From assembly GCA_035695045.1 (NCBI GenBank), contig DASSEX010000047.1:1-34240 (forward strand): a DNA stretch of 34,240 nt. Reading direction: 5' to 3'. The position numbers and the translations under genes were made by a program. A model generated the notes under the pieces. The model did not search any database. It had not been told where the DNA came from and saw only the letters and a list, made by a program, of their open reading frames with translations. Positions within the stretch are counted from its first letter, which is position 1. The number at the start of each line of letters is the position of its first letter. The stretch comes from DASSKP01 sp035695045. Its GTDB lineage: Bacteria; Actinomycetota; Actinomycetes; JAFAQI01. Positions 24,723 through 32,605 of the stretch are shown here, piece after piece.

Positions 24723-25690
24723 GCGACGCTGGTGGGGTGAGCGCCGCAGTCCTCGACGTCCGCGGGGTCGTGAAGACCTATCGCGGCGCGGCGACCCCGG
24801 CGAACGACGGCATCGACCTGCAGGTGCACGCCGGAGAGGTCTTCGGTCTGCTCGGTCCCAACGGTGCCGGGAAGAGCACGCTCGTTCGCCAGCTCGCCGG
24901 GCTGACTCGTCCGGATGCCGGCCGCATCATGCTGTTCGGTCACGACCTCGCCGCCGATGCACGGGCGGCGGCGTCATTCGTCGCCTATCTCGCCCAGGAC
25001 GAGCCTGCGCTCGACGAGCTGCCGGTGGGGCTCGCCGTCGAGACGACCGCGAGACTGCGCGGGCTCCCGCGGGGGGAGGCGCGGAGCGCGACCGCGACGC
25101 TGCTGGACGAGCTCGACCTCGGCGCAGTCGCCGCACGGCCGGTCGGCCGGCTGTCCGGCGGCCAGCGGCGGCTGGCCTGTGTCGCGGCCGCCCTCGCCGC
25201 CGATCGTCCGGTCCTGCTCCTCGACGAACCCACGACCGGGCTCGACCCGGTGGCCCGTCGTTCGGTCTGGTCGGCGATCGACCGGCGGCGGGCCGAGCGC
25301 GGCACGACTGTCGTCCTGGTCACCCACAACGTGATCGAGGCGGAGACGGTCCTCGACCGGGTTGCCATCCTCGACCGCGGCCGGGTCATCGCCTGCGACA
25401 CGCCGGGACGGCTCAAGGCAAGGGTGAGCGACGACGTCCGGCTCGATCTGGTCTGGCGACGTACGCCGCCCATGCACGATCCCACTGTCGCCGCGCTCGC
25501 CCCCTCCGCGCGGATGGACGGACTGCGCTGGAGCGTCCGGCTGGATGCGGCATCGGCTCGCGAGTCGCTGGGCCGGCTGATGTCGGGGAGCACGCTGGAC
25601 GCACTCGACGACTTCACCCTCGCGACGTCGACCCTGGAGGACGTCTACCTCGCGCTCGGTGGTCGTGACGACGACCTGGAGCGAGGATGA
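24719..25690 (+). CDS. ABC transporter ATP-binding protein (ABC-2 exporter type)
   Basis: A 323-residue ATPase subunit with Walker A GPNGAGKST (46-54), signature LSGGQ (145-149), Walker B ending D169-E170 in LLLDEPTTGLD, and the switch histidine in VTHN. The C-terminal ~90 residues form the DrrA/CcmA-like extension typical of drug- or lipid-exporting ABC-2 systems. The start ATG is in an ATGA overlap with the amidohydrolase gene and the stop overlaps the permease gene the same way, so it pairs with that permease. Substrate is unknown. Confidence 0.93.
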   Translation: MSDAGGVSAAVLDVRGVVKTYRGAATPANDGIDLQVHAGEVFGLLGPNGAGKSTLVRQLAGLTRPDAGRIMLFGHDLAADARAAASFVAYLAQDEPALDELPVGLAVETTARLRGLPRGEARSATATLLDELDLGAVAARPVGRLSGGQRRLACVAAALAADRPVLLLDEPTTGLDPVARRSVWSAIDRRRAERGTTVVLVTHNVIEAETVLDRVAILDRGRVIACDTPGRLKARVSDDVRLDLVWRRTPPMHDPTVAALAPSARMDGLRWSVRLDAASARESLGRLMSGSTLDALDDFTLATSTLEDVYLALGGRDDDLERG

Positions 25691-26478
25691 CCGAGACCGC
25701 GACCGCGCCCCCTCGGGTGGCACCCGGGGCGGGCCGGCCGGGTGCGATCGCCGCGTTCTCCGCCGTCTACACGGGACAGATCGCGAGGGCCCGGGTGGCC
25801 CGCGGCCCGTTGCTGTTCGTCGCCTCGTTGCAGTCGCTGGGCATCCTGCTGCTGCTCCGCGGCGTGGTGCACAACGACCCGGTGCGCACGACTAGCGCCA
25901 TCGTGGCCGGGTCGACGGTGCTGGTGGTCGCGTTCGTCGCGCTCAACCTGCTCGCGCAGCGGTTCGGGGCGTTGAAGGCCAGCCGCGCGCTGGACTACTA
26001 CGGCGCGCTCCCCGTCACCGCGGCGCCCGTCGTCCTCGGCACGGCGGCGTCGTACGCCACGTTCACGATTCCCGGCGCGGTGCTGACGTGCGTCGTGGGC
26101 ATTGCGATGTACGGCCTGTCGTTCGCGCACGTCTGGCTGGTCGTGCCGGTCGTCGTCGCCGCGGGGGTTGCGCTGTCAGGGCTCGGTGCGGCCATGGGGC
26201 TGCTCGCTCCACGGTCGGAGCTCGCGACGGTTCTCGGCCAGCTGGCGATGACCGCGGTGCTGTTCCTCGGTGTCATCCCGCCTGCGCATCTGCCCGCGGC
26301 TGCGCGGGCCGCCCGCGAGGTCGTGCCGTCGATGACGGCGGTGGACGCACTTGCGGCGGGTCTTCGCGGCTCGCCGACCTGGTGGAGCGTGGGCTGGCGG
26401 CTCGGGGTCAGCGTGCTGTGGGGCATCGTCGGCCTGGTCGTCGCCGCCCGTGCGTTCCGCCGTGCCTGCGCGCGCTGA
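25687..26478 (+). CDS. ABC-2 type transporter permease
   Basis: A 263-residue membrane protein with about six transmembrane helices, forming the channel partner of the preceding ATPase. A cytoplasmic N-terminus of about 35 residues leads into FVASLQSLGILLLL. The SRALDYYGALPVTAAPVVLGT segment is the coupling-type loop seen in ABC-2 permeases of the DrrB group. A later loop holds REVVPSMTAVDALAAGLRG before the last helix. It starts at ATG 25687 in the ATGA overlap. No substrate can be inferred; the linked deacetylase hints at an envelope task. Confidence 0.87.
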   Translation: MTETATAPPRVAPGAGRPGAIAAFSAVYTGQIARARVARGPLLFVASLQSLGILLLLRGVVHNDPVRTTSAIVAGSTVLVVAFVALNLLAQRFGALKASRALDYYGALPVTAAPVVLGTAASYATFTIPGAVLTCVVGIAMYGLSFAHVWLVVPVVVAAGVALSGLGAAMGLLAPRSELATVLGQLAMTAVLFLGVIPPAHLPAAARAAREVVPSMTAVDALAAGLRGSPTWWSVGWRLGVSVLWGIVGLVVAARAFRRACAR

Positions 26479-26483
26479 CAACC

Positions 26484-26501
26484 TGCGACAATTCTTCAGT
26501 G
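26484..26501 (+). promoter_or_regulatory. Extended -10, leaderless start candidate
   Basis: TGC followed by GACAAT (26484-26492) resembles an extended -10 and ends 6 bases before the GTG at 26499. No Shine-Dalgarno is present in that space. This is the expected arrangement for a leaderless actinomycete mRNA; there is no good -35. Confidence 0.45.
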
Positions 26502-27071
26502 ACTGCTGACCCGTGGCGCGCGCCCGACCCGTGGCACGTGACGGCGTCGGCGTACCAGCCCCCTGCCGTCGCGCAGGCCGAGGTGGTCCGCTGGCCCCAC
26601 GACGCGCTCGTCGCCCTGCTGACGGCGACGATGGTCACGCTGACGGGCGCAGTCGTCGGGCTGATCTGGTCGGCGACGGCACCGAAGCTCTCGCTGCGGG
26701 CCGTGGTGGCCGGATCCGAGGCGACGTTCAAGTCGCAGATCGGAGCGGACGGCCGCTTCCTGTTCCTGGGCCTGATCGCGGGGGTCATCTGCGCCGGTGT
26801 CGTCGTCGCGCTCGGCGAACGCGGCCCCGGTGCGGTCCTCGGGCTCGCCGTCGGCGGCGTGCTCGCCGCGCTCGTGGCCAACAGGGTCGGGGTGGTCGCG
26901 CAGCAGGACGCAACGCTGTCAGCGCTGCGTTCGCTCGGGATCCCGCACAGCGCGCACGTGCTCGACCTGGTCGGCTTCCGAGTCCGGGCGCAGGGTGTCC
27001 TGCTGGCCTGGCCGATCGCCGCGCTCGTCGTGCACGGCTTGGTGACGTGGTTCCATCCCTCGTCACGCTGA
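26499..27071 (+). CDS. Small membrane protein, DUF2567-like
   Basis: A 190-residue membrane protein with a Pro-rich cytoplasmic N-terminus (MTADPWRAPDPWHVTASAYQ) and four hydrophobic segments at roughly 37-60, 88-107, 112-132 and 165-183. The WSATAPKLSLRAVVAG and LVANRVGVVAQQD segments and the position just before hisD recall the DUF2567 proteins found there in other actinomycetes, but I cannot confirm the family. The frame is open far upstream; the GTG at 26499 is chosen because it begins 20 bases after the permease stop and a -10-like element sits directly before it. Function unknown. Confidence 0.78.
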   Translation: MTADPWRAPDPWHVTASAYQPPAVAQAEVVRWPHDALVALLTATMVTLTGAVVGLIWSATAPKLSLRAVVAGSEATFKSQIGADGRFLFLGLIAGVICAGVVVALGERGPGAVLGLAVGGVLAALVANRVGVVAQQDATLSALRSLGIPHSAHVLDLVGFRVRAQGVLLAWPIAALVVHGLVTWFHPSSR

Positions 27072-27135
27072 CTACCCTGGATCTTCGGCCCCCGTCTTCG
27101 GTCGCGACATCTGCGGCCGGCAACAGGAGAACTAC

Positions 27136-28425
27136 GTGCTCACGCGCCTCGACCTGCGCGGCGACCGCCGCACCGACCCGCGCGCCGTGCTGCCGCGCGC
27201 GCGACTCGATGTCGAGGTCGCCATCGACGCGGTCCGGCCGGTGTGCGAGGCCGTGCGGGACCGCGGCGCGGAAGCCGTCCGTGAGCTGACCCAGAAGTTC
27301 GACGGGGTCGGTCTGGATGCGTTGCGCGTGCCCGAAACGGCGATCGACTCCGCGTTGCGTGCGCTCGATGCGGGCGTCCGCTCGGCCCTTGAGGAGGCGA
27401 TCGCGCGGGCGAGAGTCGTGCACGAGGCGCAGCTGCGTGCGGACGCACCGGTGCAGGTCGCACCTGGTGCGACCGTGATCGAGCGGTGGGTGCCCGTCCG
27501 TCGAGTCGGCCTCTATGTCCCGGGCGGGCTCGTCGCCTATCCGTCGAGTGTCGTCATGAACGTCGTGCCGGCGCAGGTCGCCGGTGTGCAGTCACTCGCC
27601 GTCGCCTCTCCGCCGAAGCCGGAGTTCGGCGGCCTGCCCAACCCCGCGGTGCTCGCCGCATGTGCGCTTCTCGGCGTCGACGAGGTCTACGCCGTCGGTG
27701 GCGCACAGGCGATCGCGATGTTCGCGTACGGCGTCGAGGGAGTGGCTCCCGTCGATCTCGTCACCGGGCCCGGCAACGTCTATGTCGCGGCCGCCAAGCG
27801 CTACCTCCGCGGGATCGTCGGCATCGATGCCGAGGCCGGTCCGACCGAGATCGCGATCCTCGCCGATGACAGCGCTGATCCTGATTTCGTCGCCGCCGAT
27901 CTCGTCGCGCAGGCCGAGCACGACGAGCTCGCGGCATGCCTGCTGGTGACGACGTCGGCCCGCCTCGCCGACGCCGTCGATGCAGCGCTCGCGCCGCGGG
28001 TCGAGAGCACTCCGCACCGCGCTCGGGTCGAGAAGGCGCTGACCGGGCAGTCCGCGGTCGCGCTCGTCGATGACCTCGACCACGGCGTCGACGTCGTCGA
28101 CGCATGGGCCGCCGAGCACCTCGAGATCATCACGGCCGACGCATCCGCCGTCGCCGCCCGGATCCGCAACGCGGGAGCGATCTTCGTCGGCCCCTACTCG
28201 CCGGTGTCGCTCGGCGACTACCTCGCGGGCTCCAACCACGTGCTGCCGACCGGTGGCACCGCCCGGCACACCGGCGGCCTGTCGGTGCAGTCGTTCCTGC
28301 GCGGGATCCATGTCGTGGACTACTCCCGCGATGCCCTCGCCGCGGTGGAGCCGCACATCACTGCACTCGGCGGCGCCGAGGACCTCGGTGCGCACGTCGA
28401 GGCCGTCCGGACGAGGCTGCGATGA
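27136..28425 (+). CDS. hisD: Histidinol dehydrogenase HisD
   Basis: A 429-residue zinc enzyme that performs the last two steps of histidine synthesis, L-histidinol to L-histidine with two NAD+. The zinc ligands Q259 and H262 lie in AQAEHDE. The catalytic Glu-His pair is E327-H328 in AAEHLEI. VPGGLVAYPSSVVMNVVPA and GPGNVYVAAAKR mark the substrate and NAD regions, and the C-terminal NHVLPTGGTARHTGGLSVQ holds the further ligands. The GTG start has AGGAGA at 27125-27130. TACCCT at 27073-27078 is a weak -10 candidate in the 64-base gap. It is the first gene of a four-gene overlapping his operon. Confidence 0.97.
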   Translation: MLTRLDLRGDRRTDPRAVLPRARLDVEVAIDAVRPVCEAVRDRGAEAVRELTQKFDGVGLDALRVPETAIDSALRALDAGVRSALEEAIARARVVHEAQLRADAPVQVAPGATVIERWVPVRRVGLYVPGGLVAYPSSVVMNVVPAQVAGVQSLAVASPPKPEFGGLPNPAVLAACALLGVDEVYAVGGAQAIAMFAYGVEGVAPVDLVTGPGNVYVAAAKRYLRGIVGIDAEAGPTEIAILADDSADPDFVAADLVAQAEHDELAACLLVTTSARLADAVDAALAPRVESTPHRARVEKALTGQSAVALVDDLDHGVDVVDAWAAEHLEIITADASAVAARIRNAGAIFVGPYSPVSLGDYLAGSNHVLPTGGTARHTGGLSVQSFLRGIHVVDYSRDALAAVEPHITALGGAEDLGAHVEAVRTRLR

Positions 28426-29495
28426 GCGGACTCGACGCGCTTCCCCTTCGGGAGGATCTGCGCGGCTTGACGCCGTACGGCGCCCCGCAGCTCGAGGTGC
28501 CGATCCGGCTCAACACCAACGAGAACCCCTACCCGCCGCCGCCCGAGCTGGTCGAGGACCTGCGTCGATCCGTCGGCGACGCCGCCGTTGCGCTGAACCG
28601 CTATCCGGATCGTGAGGCGACGGAGCTACGCGCCGGCCTTGCCGCCTACCTCGGCCACGGGCTGGCGCCCGAGCAGGTGTGGGCGGCCAACGGCTCCAAC
28701 GAGATCCTGCAACAGCTGTTGATGGCCTTCGGCGGATCGGGACGCACGGCGATCGGGTTCGTCCCGTCGTACTCGATGCATCAGCTGATCGCGCGCGCGA
28801 CCGGCACGACCTGGCACGCGACGCTGCGCCAGGACGACTTCTCTCTCGACGTGGAGACGGCGCGGCGAGAGGTCGCCCAGCACCGGCCGGACATCGTCTT
28901 CCTGTGTTCGCCGAACAACCCGACAGGCACGGCCCTGGACCCGGCGGTGCTCGACGCCGTCCTCTCCGAGGCGCCGGGGATGGTCGTCGTCGACGAGGCG
29001 TATGCGGAGTTCTCGCACCAGCCGACGCTGCTGCCGAAGCTCGTCGGTCACCCACGGCTCGTCGTGACCCGCACGATGTCCAAGGCGTTCGCCTTCGCAG
29101 GCGCGCGCGTGGGCTACCTCGCGGCGGATCCCGCGGTCGTCGACGCGCTGCGGCTGGTGCGGCTGCCCTACCACCTGTCCGCGCTCACCCAGGCGGCGGC
29201 GCTCGCGGCGCTGCGTCATGCCGATGCCACTCTGGCGCAGGTCGCGCAGCTGCGCGCCGATCGCGATCGGCTCGTCGCGGCGCTGCGCGAGCTCGGGCTC
29301 GATGTCGTCGACAGCGACGCCAACTTCGTGATGTTCGGGCGGTTCGACGACCAGGCCGTGGTGTGGGAGCAGCTGCTCGCGCACGGCATCCTGGTGCGCG
29401 ACGTCGGCCTGCCCGGCTGGCTGCGGGTGTCGGTCGGCACGACCGAGGAGTGCGACGAGTTCCTCGCCGCGATGGGAAAGGTGCTCGTGTCATGA
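28422..29495 (+). CDS. hisC: Histidinol-phosphate aminotransferase HisC
   Basis: A 357-residue fold-type I PLP aminotransferase converting imidazole-acetol phosphate to histidinol phosphate with glutamate. Visible motifs: LNTNENPYPPP near the start, the ANGSNEILQQL cofactor region, SPNNPTGT, VVDEAYAEF with the PLP aspartate, and the Schiff-base lysine K221 in TMSKAFAFAGARVGY. The frame is open upstream inside hisD; the ATG in the ATGA overlap at 28422 gives the right N-terminus. It also overlaps hisB by 4 bases. Confidence 0.96.
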   Translation: MSGLDALPLREDLRGLTPYGAPQLEVPIRLNTNENPYPPPPELVEDLRRSVGDAAVALNRYPDREATELRAGLAAYLGHGLAPEQVWAANGSNEILQQLLMAFGGSGRTAIGFVPSYSMHQLIARATGTTWHATLRQDDFSLDVETARREVAQHRPDIVFLCSPNNPTGTALDPAVLDAVLSEAPGMVVVDEAYAEFSHQPTLLPKLVGHPRLVVTRTMSKAFAFAGARVGYLAADPAVVDALRLVRLPYHLSALTQAAALAALRHADATLAQVAQLRADRDRLVAALRELGLDVVDSDANFVMFGRFDDQAVVWEQLLAHGILVRDVGLPGWLRVSVGTTEECDEFLAAMGKVLVS

Positions 29496-30079
29496 GCCGG
29501 ACCGCACGCATCGACCGCAGCACGAAGGAGTCGCAGATCGAGGTCACCCTCGACCTCGACGGCACCGGTGTGACCGACGTGTCGACCGGTGTCCCGTTCT
29601 TCGACCACATGCTCGCGCAGCTCGGCAAGCACGGGTTGCTGGACCTGCGCGTCAAGGCGGTGGGCGACCTCGAGGTCGACGCACACCACACCGTCGAGGA
29701 CGTTTCGATCGCCCTCGGTCAGGCGTTGCGCGAGGCGCTGGGCGACAAGGCCGGCATCACGCGCTTCGGCGACGCCCTCGTGCCGCTCGACGAGACGCTG
29801 GTGCAGGTCGCCGTCGACCTGTCCGGCCGGCCCTACTGCGTGCACGAGGAGCCGGACCTGGTCGAGCTGATCGGCACGTACGACACGACGCTGACCAAGC
29901 ATGTCTTCGAGTCGTTCGCGGCGGCGGCGCAGATCTGCCTGCACGTTCGCGTGCTCGCCGGGCGCAACGCGCACCACGTGGTCGAGGCGCAGTTCAAGGC
30001 GGTGGCCCGGGCGCTGCGCACGGCCGTCGCGATCGACCCGCGCGCCAGCGGTGTGCCGTCGACCAAGGGCGTGCTGTGA
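29492..30079 (+). CDS. hisB: Imidazoleglycerol-phosphate dehydratase HisB
   Basis: A 195-residue monofunctional dehydratase making imidazole-acetol phosphate. The typical manganese-binding motifs are DHMLAQLGKHG, DAHHTVEDV, LDETLVQVAVDLSGRPY and NAHHVVEAQFKA. There is no fused phosphatase domain, as usual for actinomycetes, so histinol-phosphate phosphatase must be encoded elsewhere. The ATG overlaps hisC (ATGA), and the stop overlaps the hisH GTG (GTGA). Confidence 0.97.
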   Translation: MSRTARIDRSTKESQIEVTLDLDGTGVTDVSTGVPFFDHMLAQLGKHGLLDLRVKAVGDLEVDAHHTVEDVSIALGQALREALGDKAGITRFGDALVPLDETLVQVAVDLSGRPYCVHEEPDLVELIGTYDTTLTKHVFESFAAAAQICLHVRVLAGRNAHHVVEAQFKAVARALRTAVAIDPRASGVPSTKGVL

Positions 30080-30699
30080 CGGCTCCGTCCGTCGTCATCC
30101 TGGACTACGGGTCGGGAAACCTGCGCTCTGCCCAACGCGCATTGGCCAAGGTCGGCGCCGACGTGCGGATGGTGACGGTGGCCGCGGATGCCGGCGACTG
30201 CGACGGCGTGGTCGTCCCCGGAGTGGGGGCCTTCGCGGCCTGCATGAGCGGAGTCCGCGACTCCGGTGCCGACGAGCTGGTCCGAAACCGCGTCGCGTCC
30301 GACCGGCCGGTGCTCGGCATCTGCGTCGGGATGCAAGTGATGTACGACGCCGGCGACGAGCACGGCGTCCACACCGAGGGCGTCGGGGTCCTGCCCGGTC
30401 GGGTGGAGCGGCTCGACGCCGACGTCCTGCCGCACATGGGCTGGAACGTCGTCACGCCACCGGCCGGATCGACGTTGTTCGCCGGTGTCGAGGGAGAGCG
30501 CTTCTACTTCGTGCACTCCTACGGCGTCCTGTCGAAGGCTGACGACCAGCCGAGCGGCGCGACGTTGGCCACGCATGGGCGGTCGACGTTCGTCGCGGCG
30601 ATCGAGCAGGGGCCGCTGGCAGCGACGCAGTTCCACCCGGAGAAGTCGGGCGACGCGGGCCTGCACCTGCTGGAGAACTGGGTCCGCTCCCTCGGCTGA
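30076..30699 (+). CDS. hisH: Imidazole glycerol phosphate synthase glutaminase HisH
   Basis: A 207-residue class I glutamine amidotransferase that supplies ammonia to HisF. The catalytic triad is C83 in GICVGMQ and H187/E189 in FHPEKS. DYGSGNLRS at the N-terminus and PGVGAF (oxyanion region) are typical. The GTG start lies in a GTGA overlap with hisB. The partner hisF is about 1.9 kb downstream, separated by a minus-strand gene, hisA and a Rid-family gene, so the hisDCBH transcript probably ends here. Confidence 0.97.
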   Translation: MTAPSVVILDYGSGNLRSAQRALAKVGADVRMVTVAADAGDCDGVVVPGVGAFAACMSGVRDSGADELVRNRVASDRPVLGICVGMQVMYDAGDEHGVHTEGVGVLPGRVERLDADVLPHMGWNVVTPPAGSTLFAGVEGERFYFVHSYGVLSKADDQPSGATLATHGRSTFVAAIEQGPLAATQFHPEKSGDAGLHLLENWVRSLG

Positions 30700-30712
30700 C
30701 CCGGGCGCCGGG
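30700..30712. terminator. Hairpin between convergent hisH and minus-strand gene
   Basis: The whole 13-base space between the two convergent stop codons is a perfect short hairpin: CCCGG, loop GCG, CCGGG. There is no T-run on either side, so it would be the stem-only kind of actinomycete terminator, able to work in both directions. The stem is only 5 pairs. Confidence 0.45.
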
Positions 30713-31447
30713 CTAGGCCGCGTAGTTGCGCAGGACCCGTAGGGCAGCGGTCGCGTGCGGGCCGCTCGTGGTCAGCGCCGTCCGGTCCGGCCCGATCCGC
30801 TGCGCCCCCACCCGGCAGAAGTCGCCGGCGGGACCGCGAATGACGGAGTCGGCGTCGTCCGGCCCGTACAGCCAGACGTCGCCGTTCGGGCCGGTCAGCT
30901 CACACCGCACGTCGTGCGCCTCCTCTCCGGCGACGGCGAACGCGTAGGGAAGCGTGCGGTGTCCGAGCCATGCGACGTGCCGAAGGCGATCGGAGTCCGG
31001 AAACGGCAGACCGAGCGGCCCGGTGATGTCGAGGCCGTGCGCCCAGTGCTCGGCGAGCCGGGTGACCGCGAGAACGGGAGGCCGCAGCGGCGCCGCCGCC
31101 CACGGCACTCGCTGGCCGGGGTCGGCTGACCGAAGCGCGGCGAGGGCCTCGCGTCGGGCTCTGCGCCAACGTTCGAACACGACCGCACCGGTCGCCCTCT
31201 CGGAGCGGACGGCGTCCTCCACCGCGTCGTCGAGTCGTTGGTCGCCTCGGTCCCACAGGCCCGGCCGCGTTGCGTTCGCGACGCTGACCGTAACCGCCTC
31301 TTCGGTCTGCGCGAGGTGCAGCACGACGTCCGCGATCGACCAGCCGGGAGCCGCTGACGGCGACTCCCATTGCTCCGCGGTCAGCGGTTCGAGCAACCCT
31401 TCCAACCGTTCCTGCTCTTCCGCCAGAGCGGCGATGGAGTCGGCCAC
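30713..31447 (-). CDS. DinB/mycothiol-type metal-binding protein (TIGR03083/TIGR03084-like)
   Basis: A 244-residue protein with the N-terminal four-helix DinB-like domain of the mycothiol-dependent maleylpyruvate isomerase family. Typical parts are an early LLEPLTAEQWESPSAAPGWSIADVVLHLA stretch and the later LAEHWAHGLD. H44, H134 and H137/D140 are the likely metal ligands. A C-terminal SCP2-like or wHTH-like domain follows (YAFAVAGEEAHDVRCEL onward). The substrate is unknown. The frame is open upstream across hisA, but the GTG at 31447 is preferred because the family N-terminus begins there and a -10 lies 6 bases before it. It sits in the opposite orientation inside the his cluster. Confidence 0.83.
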   Translation of the reverse strand: MADSIAALAEEQERLEGLLEPLTAEQWESPSAAPGWSIADVVLHLAQTEEAVTVSVANATRPGLWDRGDQRLDDAVEDAVRSERATGAVVFERWRRARREALAALRSADPGQRVPWAAAPLRPPVLAVTRLAEHWAHGLDITGPLGLPFPDSDRLRHVAWLGHRTLPYAFAVAGEEAHDVRCELTGPNGDVWLYGPDDADSVIRGPAGDFCRVGAQRIGPDRTALTTSGPHATAALRVLRNYAA

Positions 31448-31484
31448 GTCCGTAGTATCAGCGCGCCGATACCGTGGCGGGGTG
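31445..31484. promoter_or_regulatory. Divergent, apparently leaderless promoter pair (hisA / minus gene)
   Basis: Between the two divergent GTG starts (31447 minus, 31482 plus) lie only 34 bases. GTATC at 31455-31459 and GATAC at 31468-31472 form an inverted repeat with an 8-base centre. Read outward, each arm is a -10 hexamer: GATACT on the minus strand, 6 bases from its GTG, and GATACC on the plus strand, 8 bases from the hisA GTG. Neither gene has a Shine-Dalgarno. Each promoter's -35 zone would lie within the other's transcribed region, so the two should compete. Confidence 0.55.
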
Positions 31485-32204
31485 TCAGGGTTCGAGCTGT
31501 TGCCTGCGGTCGACGTCGCCGACGGACAGGCGGTCCGCCTCGTCCAGGGCCAGGCCGGCTCGGAGACGTCGTACGGCGATCCGATCGACGCCGCGATGCA
31601 GTGGCAGTCGGACGGCGCGGAGTGGATCCATCTCGTGGACCTGGATGCGGCGTTCGGACGCGGCAGCAATGCCGACCTGTTGCGTGATGTCGTCGGCAAG
31701 CTCGATGTCGCGGTCGAGCTCTCGGGGGGCATCCGCGACGACCAGTCCCTCGAAGCGGCGCTCGCGACCGGCGCGCGGCGGGTCAACATCGGCACTGCCG
31801 CGCTCGAGAAGCCGGACTGGGTGCGCGACGCGATCGCCCGGCACGGTGATCGCATCGCCGTGGGCCTGGACGTCCGCGGCACGACCCTGTCCGCCCGCGG
31901 CTGGACGCAGGACGGTGGTGAGCTGTTCGACGTGCTTGCCCGGCTGGATGCGGACGGCTGTGCGCGATACGTCGTCACGGACGTCCACCGCGACGGAACT
32001 CTGACAGGTCCGAACCTCGACCTCCTGCGTGACGTCTGCGCGGCGACCGAGCGGCCGGTCGTCGCGAGCGGGGGAGTGAGCAGCCTCGACGACCTGCGAG
32101 CTCTCGCCGGGCTGCACGACATCGGCGTGGAGGGTGCCATCGTCGGCAAGGCGCTCTATGCCGGCGCGTTCACGCTGCCCGAGGCGCTGGCAGCTGTGCG
32201 ATGA
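31482..32204 (+). CDS. priA: HisA/PriA phosphoribosyl isomerase
   Basis: A 240-residue (beta-alpha)8 isomerase that converts ProFAR to PRFAR in histidine synthesis. The catalytic D11 (LLPAVDV) and R19 are at the positions found in mycobacterial PriA, and VTDVHRDGTLTGPN carries the second Asp. The GRGSNADLL, VELSGGIRDD and SARGWTQDGG segments closely follow actinomycete PriA, including the R-G-W of the mobile loop that lets PriA also perform the TrpF step of tryptophan synthesis. Dual activity is therefore likely but depends on whether the genome lacks a separate trpF. The GTG start has no ribosome site and may be leaderless. It overlaps the next gene by ATGA. Confidence 0.95.
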   Translation: MSGFELLPAVDVADGQAVRLVQGQAGSETSYGDPIDAAMQWQSDGAEWIHLVDLDAAFGRGSNADLLRDVVGKLDVAVELSGGIRDDQSLEAALATGARRVNIGTAALEKPDWVRDAIARHGDRIAVGLDVRGTTLSARGWTQDGGELFDVLARLDADGCARYVVTDVHRDGTLTGPNLDLLRDVCAATERPVVASGGVSSLDDLRALAGLHDIGVEGAIVGKALYAGAFTLPEALAAVR

Positions 32205-32605
32205 CCCGCCGGGTCTCGTCCGGCACCCCCTGGGAGCCGGTCGTCGGGTACAGCCGCGCGGTCGCAGCCGGCGACCAGGTCTGGGTCAGCGGATGCACCT
32301 CGGTCGTCGACGGCGAGGTCGTGCATCCCGGAGACATGGAGGCGCAGGCCCGGCAGGCGATCCGCAACGCCGCCAGCGCGCTCGCCGACGTCGGTGCGAG
32401 CCTGCACGACGTGGTGCGCACGCGCATGTTCGTCACGGACATCTCACGGTGGGAGGAGGTCGCCCGGGCTCACGGTGAGGCCTTCCGCGACATCCTGCCC
32501 GCGACGTCGATGGTGCAGGTGTCTGCGCTCATCGATCCGTCGATGCTCGTCGAGATCGAGGTGGTCGCCTACCGGCCGGGCGTCGGTGACGAGTCGTCGC
32601 CGTGA
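32201..32605 (+). CDS. Rid (YjgF/YER057c) family protein lacking the RidA arginine
   Basis: A 134-residue small trimeric-type protein of the Rid superfamily. The fold motifs are seen: SGCTSVVDGEVVHPGDMEAQARQAIRNA, VVRTRMFVTDI and LVEIEVVAY. In true RidA imine deaminases an Arg in the PARS motif binds the substrate carboxylate; here the motif is PATS with T102, so canonical 2-aminoacrylate deaminase activity is doubtful and it belongs with the Arg-less Rid subgroups. It is coupled by 4-base overlaps to hisA upstream and hisF downstream, suggesting a role tied to histidine synthesis, but none is established from sequence. Confidence 0.9.
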   Translation: MTRRVSSGTPWEPVVGYSRAVAAGDQVWVSGCTSVVDGEVVHPGDMEAQARQAIRNAASALADVGASLHDVVRTRMFVTDISRWEEVARAHGEAFRDILPATSMVQVSALIDPSMLVEIEVVAYRPGVGDESSP

